From: Syngnathus acus
Lineage: Eukaryota > Chordata > Actinopteri > Syngnathiformes > Syngnathidae
Assembly (NCBI RefSeq): GCF_901709675.1
Contig: NC_051107.1
Coordinates: 5,954,001-6,018,000, forward strand
Direction: 5' to 3'
DNA length: 64,000 nucleotides
Made by a program: the position numbers and the translations under genes. Within the stretch, counting starts at the first letter, position 1; each line of letters begins with the position of its first letter. Below, in pieces: positions 40,166 through 53,696 of this stretch. The notes under the pieces are model-generated. The model saw nothing but the letters and a program-made list of their open reading frames with translations, was not told the origin of the DNA and did not search any database.

Positions 40166-43100
40166 TAACTTTCAATACAGATATACATTAAAAGCACCCA
40201 CAAAGAAAAAGTCGCAATTAAATGATTAAAAAAAAAAAAGAAGTCAATCCTCACGTCTGAAATAATGATAGAATGAAACACATTGACATCTTTTAAAGCA
40301 GAAATGAGCTAACTGGCTAGCCTTTGCATGACACAAAAATAAAGGCACTTAAACACATCACACTAAGGAGTCTCTTTTTTTACAGGAAACAAAATCATTA
40401 CTTTCTACATATTAATATTCAAAGAAGAAACAAACAAACTGGGTACAGCTGACGCAGACTGTGGTCACAATAAATTCCTTTGTCATTCACACATTCTACT
40501 GCACTTAATGGAGGGTTAAAAACTAGAAGTTCTTGCACATTATTGTGTCAATTATTACTACTGCGTTTACCAAAGGTACAAAACATTCAACAAGATCAAT
40601 GGTCCACAATAATAAAAAAATACTGTATCATCAAAATGAAGGCCATTGAAAGAAAAAAGACCAAACAGCTATGAGGCTGTCTAGTTGCTGGTGTGTTATG
40701 GTGGCAATAAATTCCTTTGTCATTCACTGGCCACAAATACTCTACTGCACTTGGTGGAGGTGTTCAAAAATAATTCTAAAGAAAAGTGGGGACGCGCCAT
40801 ATGTCTGAGTCAATCATTCACCGGTGAACACAAGGAATGAGTTAGCCCATGTGCTAAATTATAGTCAATACACTTTTTTTTTTTATTACCATGACATCAT
40901 ACAAAATAGGTCCAAATCCATGTGACACGTCCCTATCACGGGTTTGCACTTTTTTTCCCCCCTTCATTCCACAACATCTTTCATGCTCAACTGTGTAAAC
41001 GAATGAAAAATGCCAAAAATGTGCAGTTGAATACGTCATCCCTGCAACAAAATGACACAAAAACTGGTTAAATTACATCCGGATGGGAAGTCATGTGCTC
41101 CTTTAATTGCCACGCCAGCCACATGTGTCTCTCTTATCATTAAAAAACATTCCTGAGCTGCTTCCGATCATGTGGGAAAACTTTTGAATGACAGCTGAAC
41201 TTCTTTTCACAACCCCACCTCCCCCCACCGCCACCTCACCGCCTCGCTTGCTTCCCCTCCCCCCCGCAACCAAAGAAGTGAATGAGACATGCCGTTTCAT
41301 TGAGAAAGAAAAAAAAAAAAAACACACACTGTGGGAGCTATTATGAGAGGCTAGCCTGGGAAGGGAATGTCAAGGTTAGCCAGATTAGCTCAACTTCAAA
41401 GAAAACATGGCCTGTTTTTCCTCATCTGATTTTTTTTTTAAGGGCACCCCAACCAAATATATACATCCCAAACGCAGACACTTGGGGGGGACAAAAGAAG
41501 CGGTGCTGAGACTTTGAGCTGCTTTGTGCACGTGTGGTACAATAACGCATGCACGCGCAGAGGTAACCGAGAGCGCTGGGAAAGCGTGGAGGAGCGTGAA
41601 ATCACCTTGATCCAAAGATTCCCGCCGCATACCAGCCCAGTCGACCTACGAGAGGCCCGCACATGGGCAGACGAGAAACAAAAGTCGGGCGGAAAAATGT
41701 CTTTGAAGAGCAGGAGCGGAACTCGCAACAAGTGAAATGTGAAGAAAGTTACCGACAGCAGCTCACATTTCTCTGTATCTATGTTCGGGCCCAAAATGGC
41801 CGACGCCTTACCAGAACGACTTAGCTAGCATCCCTCAAAACATAAATACCATCCCGCCCCTGCTACGGCTGCGTCGCTAACCCCCTAGGGTGTAAAATTG
41901 TGAGGCGGACGAGTGTTAGGCCAAAGTGGAACTTCCCCTCAGCAAGCTTCTGGAAGTGGGCCCATCAGATGAAAGGAAAGACGGAAGCGCCAAAAAAGGA
42001 CGCACGGGCCGACGGTTTCGTGCGCCAAGTTGCTTGATTACAGCTTAGGAAAGGGACAGTAGCGCCCAAGATGCTATGGTTGGAATGCCGCGGCCGGGAC
42101 TCCCGCCGAGCAATGGCCGACATGGGGAGGAAATGTGCGCACGCGAGTGTCACATGCTGGCCTGCTCCCCAAACGTGAATGGCAGTTGATAAAAATGTCT
42201 CCGGGTACAGTCACATGGCCGGCAGGCTATTCCGAGCGTGGAAAAGTGGAAAGAAGGTGCTTTCCCGCAATGGGCCATTAAAGTGCCACTGGCTATCATT
42301 TCCTCCATCGAGACGTCATTAATGCATCACGTAGGCAGCCGCCATGGAACACTAACAGATGGGGGGGGGGGGGGCGTTTCCTCACACTGTGCCTTTGGAA
42401 TGTTTTGGCTATTCCCAAAGTCATCATTCAAAGTCAAATGGCAACATTTGGAAGCCAGACAATGCGGGGACAGATAGCAACATCCGGCCGGCCCTGCCTT
42501 CTCGCCAGCTCGTCTGGCGCTTTGGAACACAAGAGGGGTTCTCTTCTCGGCGCCGGGGACCTCGGGTCACGCCCCCCCCTCCCCACTACCTCAACCATGA
42601 AGTGTGTATACAAGCGTGACATCGAGCAGCTTGCCTGGCTCACTCCTAGACGCTCCACAGAACATTGGGCCATTCTCCACGGCGCCCTTCAGAACCAATA
42701 CTTCCATTGAGTTCAAAGGTCAGGGCCCGAGAGATGAAAACTACAGATGTCAAGCATGAAAACGTTCTGGAAACATACAAGGTCCAAAACCAAAAGGCCA
42801 CTGAAGAGCACGCTTTTTTTTTCTTTGTGGATGAAGTCATCAAGCGACATATGCGTGTGACATCACTTCCTCGCTTTTTAACAGTTGAAGCGACTCCTTG
42901 TTCGCCCCAACCATCGGATTAGACGCGCTCCAAACGGGGCACAAAGCCACGTCGAGCGTGTCGGCCACAGAGCTCGGCGGCTTTTAGCTCGGCGTCTGGA
43001 TGTGCGTTATGTAACTCCGACTGAAGGGGGGGGGCACATGTGGCGCAGTGGACGGAGCCAAAAGCCGGCGGCCGCCTGTCGCAAGTGAACAAGTGTGTAT

Positions 43101-46100
43101 GTGGTCACAGATTAGGGAAGGGGGGGGGGGGAAATTCTGGCAGAGGGGCTCGGATGGCAGCTGTTGACAACTGGAAGCAGATGATTGGCTAAGGCCAATG
43201 AGAGCCTGCCTGTGTCACGACAGGCCATCAGGGAGACAAGAGCATTGCAGCTGGACACTTGGAAGAAAAAAAACATATTTTACAGTTTGCAAGGCAGAAC
43301 TTCCAAGTTGAACAGTAAAAAGTGCTCACAGGGTTAACTGACGGACTTCCCGAGCCGTAAAGAGTCACGGGGACCAGACAGGGTACCCCCGAAAAACACT
43401 TTTTCCCCCCCTCTCTAAAGGGCTTCATTGTTCCGCAAATAGCTCGGCTTTCTTCGTGCCTTGGCTTCCCGTTGCGCACACGGCAACGTTTCCACTCCTG
43501 CACGCTTACATTTCCCTCCTGAGAGAAAAGGCGGAGGAAATGGGGAGGGAGGGTGGAACGGAATGGGGGGGGGGGGGGGGGGCTCGCAATTTGGAGGCTT
43601 TCAAAGCGATATGCTGCTTCCAAACGTGCAGCAAAGGGGAGGGATTGTGTCTGGGAGCTGCTCGGTGTTTTCCTGTGCGCCATGCGTGCTAGCCTCCAGT
43701 GGCGGCATAAAGGGGCCCTCTGTCAGGGCCCCAGTCAGATCCGGACCCAATTTGCCTCATTGCCTGATTACATTCAGCAGTGAGAAGACCTTCAAAGACA
43801 CAAGCGTGCTCTGAGGAGTCGTGCCTGGCTAAACAGGTGACCCCAAGAGGCGAGGTCATGGAAGGTACTCTAGCAGCATAACGAGCCTGGAAATGCCGGG
43901 ATAACAGCTTAGCCACATCGTGCTAACAGTCGGGGGGGGGGGGGGGGGGGGGGGCATGAATGACGTGCAAACACAGATTTCAGGAACCAAAGAATTGGAT
44001 GAACTCAAAATTTCAAGGCAACAAAGTCACTTATTGAACTTTTTTTGCAGACAGCCATTCAGATATTAAAATTAACCTAGCAAAGATTGCGCAATACAGA
44101 TCTGACCACACAATGTTATCCGGCAGCAGTTATGACATTAGCGGTTAGCATTAGCCTGGCTCCATTTGTCACAGGTCCAACGGTTTCAGGCTACTGTTAT
44201 TCTTTTACCATCGCGTATCAAATTTCTCTCCATTTATTTGTTATGGTCGTTTGTTTTGGGTGGCGCGTCGGGCCGCTTGGATCCCACAGTAACAAATCCA
44301 GTTGAACAGGCACAATGACACAAAAGCAGCGCAAAAACACACAGGCGTCAATTAAATAACCAGCTTGACGGACCAGATAAGGTTTGGTCTCGAGGTAGAT
44401 CGTGACAGGACACGACTGTTCCCACAAGCCGATTCCCACGTCGCATTCAAGGGTATTGGGAAGACACTTGTCAATGTGGAGAAAAAATAAAGAGGCGGGG
44501 CCTAAGATGGAGGACGGCGCTGTGAGAAAGAGGTCACAGCGCCCGAGTGTCGTGGAGCCACCACGGGCCGCTCGGTCGCAGGCCGGCGCTTCCCAGGACC
44601 GAGACCACGTCCCCAGGGGGGAAGGCCGAGGAAAGTTCCGGCGGGGCTTCTTTGCGACCTCAGCATATAAGGACAAAACGTCACAAGCCCAAGTAGCTCG
44701 TTTTCAATCACACGGCTTTGTCGGCAAATTTTGACTTGGTCTCTGGGCCTTACATAATGGCCGCCAACAGGAAGTTGTTAGGACCCATGTTATGGTTGGA
44801 CGTGCGGGCCAGAGCTCGGAGCCCTCGGTCAGGATTCCCACCGTCAGCGAGGAAATGAAAGCGCAGGGAGGCTTTCTTTTTATGGTTAGCCCATCAAGAC
44901 ATAAATAATCCCGCTCAACGGCGGAAAGGGAAAAAAAAGCCATGACGGCGCAAAAAGAAAATGCAGAAGAAACGCGTACAAAAACACTGGCGACAAAAGA
45001 GACGTGAAAAAAAGCCGCATCAGATTCAAGTGTGTTGACCTGGAAAAAAAAAAAAAAAGCTAACATTGTTGAGGAATGTGTGAAATGTGAAGCGTGGGAG
45101 GAAAGCTTCCACACATGTGGCTGTTAGCTAGAGCTGCCGAGGCTCTCAAGGTGCGGCCGCTCTCACTCTACCTACCCCGATTGGGAGGGGGGCATTTCAC
45201 AGACTATTGCTTGCTAGCAACAATGCTAAGCTAAAGTCACACTGAAGCTCGGTACTATCGCGCAACCAAGCGGAAACATCTTACATTTTCGTGAAGCTGA
45301 ACGGCTACGGGTCCAATCGGAAATCAGATTTGTAAAGAATCGGGAAAAACACAACCAATGCAAAGGGCAAGTTTCGCTCGTGTTTACTTGACGTATTGGA
45401 AAGTCTTTATGTCACAAGGCATCATGAAGCTCTCCAACGTTTCAACTGACAGCTGATATTGCGCCGCGTGTCCGGGTGGTGCTAATCGCGGCAAAGATTT
45501 CCAAAGCGTTGTCAAATGTGCCTTTCTCTCACGGCTGATAAGACAAATATGTGACAGCCAGGGAAACGCACACAAGAGTGAGAAAGTGATAAAATTCCCT
45601 TACGCTTCAATCATTTCCTCCCCGCGGAGCGCTAGCTAACCCTAACCCGCCGCCACAGTTCTAGCAAAACATCACGTTGACATTTTCTTACGGGACATGG
45701 ATTGCTACTTTTCAAACGCAAGTCTGGGACGACGGAAAAATGGCCATAAAGCAAGTATGTGGCCGGCGCGACTCGACGGCCAGGTTGGATTCTTGAGTGA
45801 CATGCCTGGCGCCTACCCGCTGACAGACGTGGGAACCCGGCAACATCCCAGCTGAAATTGCGCAACGTGTCGACTTTTACTGAGAGCGCCACTTCTCCAA
45901 AAGCTAAAGTTTGCCTTTGTGCTGACTCGGGCCCTTTTTTAGAGTGTCCACAGAGACGAGACGCTGAGTTGCATGTGGCCCGCACGACCCCGCCCACCCC
46001 AAACAGAGCGACTTAACGACGGCTAGCGACACCCGTTTGAGCGGCAGCCCCGACGGGCACGCGCCAACACGTCCGGCGCTGCGCCTGTTGGGAACCAGAA

Positions 46101-49100
46101 TTTGTTCTCACAACCCCGGCAGGCATTATCAAACGATCTGTCGTTGCGCATGGCGGCAAATACGCCGGCGTGATGGAGCCGCGAAAACGTGGCGGGTTGG
46201 ACTTTTGGCGACAAAGTGCAGCGCAGCATCAAGCCACGTAACTTCTTTCCAAAGCATTTCAATATTACAAATAATGGCCAAACGGAACATTGCGTGGGCC
46301 GAGAGGACTTGAGCCTTTTTTTTTTTTTTAAATCACGGCAGAGAAAGGAGGCAGTGACGCGACGTTCGACAGCGACGAATTGTCGTACACATCAAACCCG
46401 TTCGCCCGGGGCACACTTGATATGGCGTTTCATTTGAGTTGAGGCTCTTCATTCATCTCGGACATTTACAGTCGACCGCCCACCGGCCCCCCCGCTCGCC
46501 CCTGCGCCGAGGCCCCCGCCAGCCGCGCTGGAAAAACCCCGTGCATCTGACTCGCATGGCCTGGCTCCACTTGTGTGTTCTGCTTGGCCCGCGCCGCTCA
46601 CTCTGGAGGAGGAGAGCTGGCCAATTATCCGCCGCCGCGAGACCAGTATGATGTCATCCCCCTGCTCCGCCATAACAGGCTGCAGATGAGGAGGCCTAAC
46701 GAGAAGCAGGGCCGCGTCAAAGACATTGCGTTGCGCGGCCCTCAACTTGCGACAAAAGGGTCAATGCAGAGCCATGACGTCGTCGCACAAACAAAGACGT
46801 GAAAACTGACTAACAATTAAGTTTCCCGAATTAAGTGGTACAAGAGGCAAGACTGAAAATGATTACAGTGTGTTCTAAAAGTCTCGCCGCACGTTTCACA
46901 TTGTATCGGTGCGTGGGTATCGGAGCGTCGCTATTGGCAACGGCGCTACAATCTGACCTATTAGCTTAGCTTTTAGCGTGGCTTTTTTTCAACGTTTGTA
47001 GCGTTGAACGCGAGGCAACCGGCGAGACAGCAGGGAGTTCAACTGGGGCTGCGTTGCCTATACGTGCCTTGAGCAAAAATACCTGCGACACTCCCCGGAG
47101 AGGCCGGTGGAGGTACATTTGTTCTCACACGCTCGGGCGCCAGGCCGCCCGCTTCCTCCGGAGCGGGAATACGGACGCCACATCAGAGAGGGCGCGAAGC
47201 GAGCCTGCGGGCCGCCGTTGATCTCCTCCCGTGGCCGCCAGCGCTTCCCACAAAACCGAGCGCCGCATATAGACGGCGGACACGACGCGTAGGCTCGGCG
47301 ACGGGCCGCAGTGTAAACAAAAGGCGCCTTTCACGCCGACGGCACGCCTGCCGCTTTGTGACTTCTTTTTTTAAATTCCGGAGTCAAAAGAGGCCAAAGT
47401 GCGAGGCGGTCCTGCCTTCATTTATCAGCCGGGACAGATGAAGGCTTTTATTTTTTTCCACATCAATTGAATCAGCAAGGTGGCATCGCAGCAAGGCGGC
47501 TAAATGTGACAGGAAAGGACATCACATCTGGGGGAAGCCCCTCTTTTCTGCTCCAGCAAGGTCCGTAAACGCGTGCTAACTTTGGCTATATGGCAAACTG
47601 CAGACGCCATGTAATGAAAGACCTGCCATGTTTTATTTTTAGCCCAAAAACAACACTTGCATTCAACGTGCTGTTCAAAATGTAGATTCAATGTTGACAT
47701 GGAAAATAGTCACAACGTCAAGAGCTTTTTCTTCATCGGATACGCCACATACAATACGTCGATTAGACATGAAATGTGGCTATACGGTAGAAGTTGATTT
47801 AGGGCGGAAAATTTGGCTCCATGACATCAGCCCGCAAACGCGCAAATAAAGTGCACGGAGCATGACAAGCATGTGCAAACAGCACGGCTCCATCAAAGCG
47901 CGTTATCGGCCTCCCCTTCACTCCAAAGAAGACCTCCCCCTCCGTCTTGTCAGCGCATCTCCCACAGAACATTCCACCCGCTGTCCCACCTCGGCCCGAC
48001 GCCGGACTTTCCCACAGAACCCTAAACCCGATGAATGAGAGCGGGTCATTGTTCCGTCGCCATCGCAGCAACTTCCTCATGGAGGAATGCTTGAGGAATG
48101 CCGGCGCCGGCTACCTGGCATTAGAGGAGCTTTGTGAAGGGGGTCAAAGAGCTCCCACGATGGACCTCAACAAAAATCCCATTTGATTTTTGCCACTCGG
48201 CAGAACAATAAGCGTGCGGCGGCGGCGGCGGTTAGCGCTTGTGCGGTCCCAAATGCCGAAGAGCAATTTGGCCCGGAGGTGTAATTGCACTCATTCCTCC
48301 TTACGGGAGATTTTAATTGAAGGTGCGCCAGGCGAGGATTTATTAGGCTACGTTCCGATCGTGTCCGGATGAGTCTTCCTTGCGACAAGTCGCAACCGGA
48401 CCACGTGTTTTGTTTACAACGACGTTGGGATTTTTGTTTGGCCGCCGTGGGAACCAAACGGCGAGGGCAGGTGGTGCAAAGGTTTGAAGATGGCTGTTAG
48501 GACAGGAAGCAATTTGACAGTAACCCGAGCGGCCCGGCTTCAAATACTTGCCGACGCGATAAGGAGCGCAGATAAGGCGGTGACTGAAGGGGAACGACGG
48601 GCGGGGCACCGCGAATGACAAGGGGGCGCTCACTCCGTTTCACACCGCAAAATTGTCTACTCAGCTTTTTTTTTTTTCCCCCCCCTCCACCCTGAACACA
48701 TTGAACGCACATCATGGAATCGCAGCGAGAGCCACCCAAAAGTCACGTCAAGCTCCAAACCAAACCGCCGCCCCACATGGCTGGATTTTTTTTTTTTTTC
48801 TCCTCCCTCCCTCACAACAAAAGTCAGCACATGTTTTATTTACAACACCCTTCCAAGAATCGCAACCCAGGGAAAAATGTTAGCTAGAATTCCAACCGTT
48901 CCCGATAAGAAGCAGACTCTGATTTATGCCGTTGAGTCAGGGATTCCCAAGTATTGACATTCAGGGCTGGATAATAATGTCTAGAAAAGTTTCTTGGACT
49001 TACCCCAATGAAAGTTTTTGGCCTTTTGTCTTTGAGCACACGTGCCAGCACAGGGGGTGCGGCGGTGCCCTAAAGGGACATCAAGAGCCGTATTTAGTGC

Positions 49101-50490
49101 TTACTCAGTGACTACACACAGCATTAAGTGAAAGTGATATGGTTTAATGACCGCCTTATCGACATCAAAAGGAGAGCATAAAAGTGCCCGACTTTTATTT
49201 TTGACATCACCGCGGTTACCAGAAAGGTGTGGCGGAAAAGTGAAACGTTCTAGACTTCTAATCTTATTCTTTAACCTGAACGGTCATACACACCATAAGC
49301 TCAACAAATGACATTTGTCCATTTCCGGCGGCCATTTTGCCACTCGTTCTATTTAATCAACAATTAAGTGGCAATTTTCAAAATGGCCGCCGTTTGCGTC
49401 TGCCTAGTACACGGCTGCTTTCAAGTCAAATCCGCAAAGCTGATGGAGGTGACATCAGCTCTATGGTTGGAATAAATCAAAAAGCCACACCAACAATCTG
49501 GTGGCCGTGCTTGAGGCGGATTTTTCCCATGCTGTTACAACATTAAGCGGCATTATTGATGACGCTAGTGAAATGTCTGGAATGCGGCGCGAGTGGGGAG
49601 ATGGAGGGATCTCTTCGAAAGCCAACACTCCACAAAAAAACGATTTTCTCCAGCGCACGCTCACCTAGCAACGAGCTAAACACGCATCAACATTGGCGAC
49701 GTGACGGCGACGCGTCGCCGCAGGGGCTGGCGGAGCGCGCCGGCGGCCATTGGGATTCATTTACACGCGTGTGGTTCACTCCAATTACAATAACCATGCC
49801 ATTAGCCTCCAACTGCAAAATAACACCATTTCGCTACAAATACTACACATTGCGATCCAATTACGATCTTTTTTTTTTTTTTCCTTTAGCAGTGAACCAG
49901 TGCGGCTCAACTTGAAAAGACCCAGGAAAACGCAGACGTAGGCTCAACTCAGTTTATTGTCTTTATTATGACGCAGAGACCAGGAAACCTAAACAAATGC
50001 ATTAATACTATATACAGGTCCTTCAACTTCCAGGGACTTCAATCGCATGAAATGTAGAGTCTTGCATATTAGACAGCCCAATGAATTGACCTAAATGAAA
50101 TGGAGGCTTTTAAAGCCATGCTACTCAACAGTGCATGTCTGCCCAACCCATTCAGCAACGGTCTCAACCAGCCAGCCCACCTCAACGCCTGCCTGCTTGC
50201 CTGCCTGCCTACCTGGTGGAAGCTGCACACAGGTGCGTGCACCTGGTCGGCCTAATTACTGCTCACAGAACCAAGGCTATGGCACCCTCTTGTGGCCAAA
50301 TGAAACAATGCAGCTTATTGCCGTAGTCAGCCATGTTTTTTGTTTACTTTCAACCGTGTTAGTTCTTTCATAGGGAAACAGCCATGTTGAGCGTGAGCAC
50401 GTACTGACTCTTGAGCAACACCTAAACACAAGTGCATGACATTGCCGCATTTACGTGTTGGACTATTAATAAATGTAGGTGGGAAAAAAA
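40166..50490. other. Gene-poor tract upstream of ccnd2
   Basis: About 10 kb with many short ORFs but none with a family, codon pattern or matched splice sites. It has a tandem pair of AATAAATTCCTTTGTCATTC segments (40468-40488 and 40708-40728) and long G runs at 42361-42374, 43120-43131, 43565-43582 and 43932-43954. Some AT-rich islands in GC-rich DNA (47395-47480, 48280-48350) look like candidate conserved non-coding elements. A minus-strand AATAAA-bearing segment near 49950-49975 may be the 3' end of a transcript. Most likely ccnd2 regulatory DNA or a long intron. Confidence 0.45.
50282..50298 (-). promoter_or_regulatory. CTCF-like motif
   Basis: GCACCCTCTTGTGGCCA resembles the reverse CTCF core with one or two mismatches. 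Confidence 0.35.
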
Positions 50491-50512
50491 GGTCAATCCA
50501 AAGTACTGACCT

Positions 50513-50745
50513 TTGCTGCGTCACCTCGCTCCTCTTGTGCTCGTCGTTGCTCCTACGGGAGGAAAAAAGAAATAACTACATGTAACCTACATGTTTCAAA
50601 ACGTAATGCTAGCAAACATGTTCCAAAAGAAAAAAGGAATGACCACTACTCACCGTCCAGCGTGAGTTGAAATGCGCATTCGCAGATCTCCCGGGGAATG
50701 CACGAATGCAAAACGAATGCCGACCACAGCCACATTGTACGGCTG
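50513..50745 (-). other. Possible small two-exon gene, unknown
   Basis: On the minus strand a first exon (start near 50680) reads MRISTHAGR and ends at a good GTGAGTAG donor near 50654. A second, after the acceptor CTCCCGTAG near 50553, continues in frame as SNDEHKRSEVTQQR to a GTCAGTAC donor near 50512. A GC-rich leader with CCG repeats (50744-50765) precedes it. I do not recognise the product and cannot find later exons with confidence; an alternative longer Met in another frame meets a stop after splicing. Either a real gene whose remaining exons lie below 50.5 kb, or a lncRNA. Confidence 0.3.
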
Positions 50746-51302
50746 CTGCGGCGGCGGCGGCGACGAAAACACATCACCTGTCAAATCAGGCCAAACGGGC
50801 AGCGAGGACTGGAACAGGAAGAAAACACCTGAGCTGTCAAGTCAAGCCAAACGGCCGCAGGTGAGACTGGATCACGTGAGTCCTCAGATGACGTCACCTG
50901 AAGTCCGAAACTTTGACATGATGAGGGAGAATGTGGATCAAAAGTATCAATGACGGATATAATTGGGAGTCGTGAGATGAAAAAAACAGCATAGAAAACA
51001 AAATGCAGATCAGAGGATGCAGGTTCGATTTCACCTGTAACCCTCCCTGTGTTGCATTTGCATGTTTTCCCTGTCTAATGTGGGTTTTCTCTAGGCACTC
51101 CAATTTTTTCAATACCTCAAAAACATGCATTGTAGGCTGATTGAGCATTCCAAATGCGAGTGTGAAATATTTGTTCATCACTGATGGCTAATACATAAGA
51201 ATCAACTTTAATATTGCTTTCATATTGTAAGAGGTCATTTATCTCTTGCGCGAGCCAGTGCAGAATGACATTAAAAAAATGAAATTACGACAAAGTCCGC
51301 AT

Positions 51303-52485
51303 TCAGTCTTTCTGAGCTCGATAATATGGAGCCACCGTGAAGTTCCACATCTGTCGAAGAAGCTCATGTAGTTTAGAAATCCACATGAAGGAAGACGGAA
51401 GCGCTGCAGGACAGAGGAAAAAAAAAAGGGAAAGCGTATATGTTGACCCTATTCTAAAATTGCTCAGATTTGGTTTTCTTTTGACGCAACAGCCAACCTG
51501 GATCCAGACGTAACACAAGCATGTAGAGAATAACAGCAGCCAAGACGAGTTTATGGAATGGGAAAGATCCGGAGGCGGCCGTCAATCTCCTGTAAGTAAC
51601 CCTCAACAAGTCCTCCACTTTATGGAGAAAGGAACCTGTGCATGTTAAGAGTGACACATTTATGTGTTGTTCAAAACAAAGGTCCAGGGAGTCTTCTCAC
51701 CTTGCGTCGAGGCATTAGCAGCAGTTACGCTACAATCTGCGTTGACGTGCGGCACCTTCCTGTCACGTTCCTCTTCTATGATTTCTAGCGCCGTCTGTCG
51801 TTGCTCTTCCGTGAACGTGGCGCCACCCAATTCGCCCAGGACAAGTTCCCGGGCCTGATCCGTGCGCCCGAGGGGCAGGAGGACGTACAGCAAATAGAGC
51901 TCAGCTACCGTACGAAACTCATCTAGGTGGATGTTAGACGGGCTGCGCAGCCACGCTTGGGTAGCCTCTTGCACCGCTGCCGGCTCACCCACCTTGGAAT
52001 AGAGGAGGATGCTGCCGGAGAGGCGGCGAGTGAACGGCAAACACTGTGCAAAGACATCATGGACAAAGTGATTCACATGTACTCACCACATTTGCAATAT
52101 TTTAGCCGGTATGTCCTCCATATGCTCATAATGCTTCAGGACCCAAGCGAGGACACCTGGCCACAGGTTGAGCTCAGCCAAAGCTTGAATGCCCACGATG
52201 CAAAAGCCAGCCTTAAGCTCACCCCTACTTGAGTGGATACATGATCATGTCAATAAATAATAATACATTGAAGAAAGACTGAACACGTCACCTTACGTCC
52301 GCTTCCTCCTCGTGGGCGAGGCACTCCAGCCCTCTATCGCAGATACGGAAGGAAGCGTCGAAGTCTGTATTGATCATCAGTTGCTCTGTGGCATCTTCTA
52401 ACATGTCCAACAGTTTAGTTTGCGTAGCAGACAGCGGAGGGTTGAAAACGGGCGTAAAATCGCCGCTCAATGTTGGGCTGCTCAT
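51303..52485 (-). CDS. pex26: Peroxisome assembly protein 26, 5 exons, 293 aa
   Basis: Tail-anchored peroxisomal membrane protein that recruits the PEX1-PEX6 AAA ATPase for receptor recycling. Exons (minus): 52292-52485, 52087-52224, 51701-52011, 51498-51635 and 51303-51403; sum 882 bp. I set the third exon at CATCCTCC rather than at the earlier AG because only this gives the conserved CILLYSK junction. Family motifs: CIVGIQALAEL, AELYLLYVLLPLG and the transmembrane anchor KLVLAAVILYMLVLRL near residues 235-255, followed by a short lumenal tail ending APYYRAQKD. Its promoter is shared with llph on the opposite strand. Confidence 0.94.
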
Positions 52486-53224
52486 GACTTTAGTTACAAT
52501 TCAATTGTATGAAGTCTATAGAACTATGTTACAAACGTCTTTTGTTGCTAAAAAGATCCTAACTACGCACCCCGGTGTGTTATTTGTACACAAGACGGCC
52601 TCCGGTGAATGTTGTTGTTGACATTTCCGGGTTGGGAATGTTTAGCCAATGGGAAGTCACGTTCTCAACTAAGAAAATAGCCAATCTCAGCGTGCGACCT
52701 TCAGTTTACAGGCCAATCAAATCGCAGCTTCTTGACGGGGCTCCTCTGCCACTTGTAAACACGTGTCCGTATCTTCCTGTTTCTTCCCACTGTATCGTTT
52801 CAACGGATACATCTGTAATCTGTAAGATATTCTATTGACAGTAGTTTTTTATTGTTGTTTAAGATTCACGATTACGATATTGAGCACTTTGATGCCTGTT
52901 TTGCGTGCGAAAAAATGCGTAGCGGTTGGGTAGCTAACGTGCTAGCGGACATTAGCTATGCTTAAGCTTCATTTGTTTCTATTTAGCTTTGTAATGTATA
53001 CGACTTGTAGCATTGCAACGTGTCAGAGTTTGGCAACGGTATAAAAATGGCAAAAGTATAAAAACACTGTCAGGAAGTTTTGGTTTTACTTAATATCCCC
53101 AAGAATGTTACATATTTCATTCACATTTTACCATGCATCCCATAACATGGACAAAACACTTTGCGCATGCGTTAGGAAAAACATCTGTTACTGGTACTTT
53201 TATTTTTTTATTCCCCAGAACAAA
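52486..53224. promoter_or_regulatory. Divergent pex26/llph promoter and llph 5' region
   Basis: Between the two ATGs lie three GCCAAT boxes (about 52645, 52679 and 52711), an E-box CACGTG at about 52762 and an ETS-like CTTCCTG at about 52773, a layout typical of NF-Y-driven bidirectional promoters. A probable llph non-coding exon ends at a GTAAGA donor near 52823. The intron ends in TTTATTCCCCAG at 53218, six bases before the llph ATG. Site matches are seen; promoter function is inferred. Confidence 0.6.
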
Positions 53225-53696
53225 ATGGCCAAAAGCTTGCGGAGTAAGTGGAAGAGGAAGATGCGAGCTGAGAAGAGGAAGAAGAACGCTCCCAAGGAGC
53301 TTGCCCGCCTGAAAACAGCCCTCGGTCTGGCCAAGAAAGGTGACGACGCCGTGATGACCGACATGCAGGAGATTGCCACCGTGGTACCAGTCGAGAAGAT
53401 CAAGAAAGAGGCTGACGCAGTTATGGAGAAAGACGGAGACGATGGTGAGCGAGTTTGTGCATTTCCGCGCTGCCTTTGTAAACGCACATTACTTCTCATG
53501 AATAAAGCATTTGATCACTTGGGCTGCAGATAGCACCATGGACCTGGACAGCAAACGCAACAAGAAGACATTGCTGAATGAGCATGGACAGTATCCGGTG
53601 TGGATGAGCCAGCGGCAAGCCAAGAAGCTGAAGAGCAAGAGAATGGCTCAGAAGACCGGTGGCAAAACTAAGAAGAAGAAAGGCATTGCCTGGTGA
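53225..53696 (+). CDS. llph: LLP homologue, nucleolar protein, 2 coding exons, 128 aa
   Basis: Small, very basic nucleolar/chromosome-associated protein, orthologue of Aplysia LAPS18-like protein; linked to ribosome biogenesis and neuronal growth. Coding exons 53225-53444 and 53530-53696, GT-AG, total 387 bp. The N terminus [20 protein letters not shown] and the C-terminal [18 protein letters not shown] followed by a lysine cluster and GIAW are diagnostic, and the length matches the family (about 129 aa). The stop is followed by an ATATAAA-type poly(A) signal near 53875. Tail-to-tail with hcls1, whose AATAAA (53788-53793, minus) lies inside this 3' region, so the 3' UTRs may overlap. Confidence 0.95.

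Noticed and set aside
44218-44676. 152-codon minus-strand ORF in the gene-poor tract
   Set aside because: No domain, biased composition and no matched splice or poly(A) signals.
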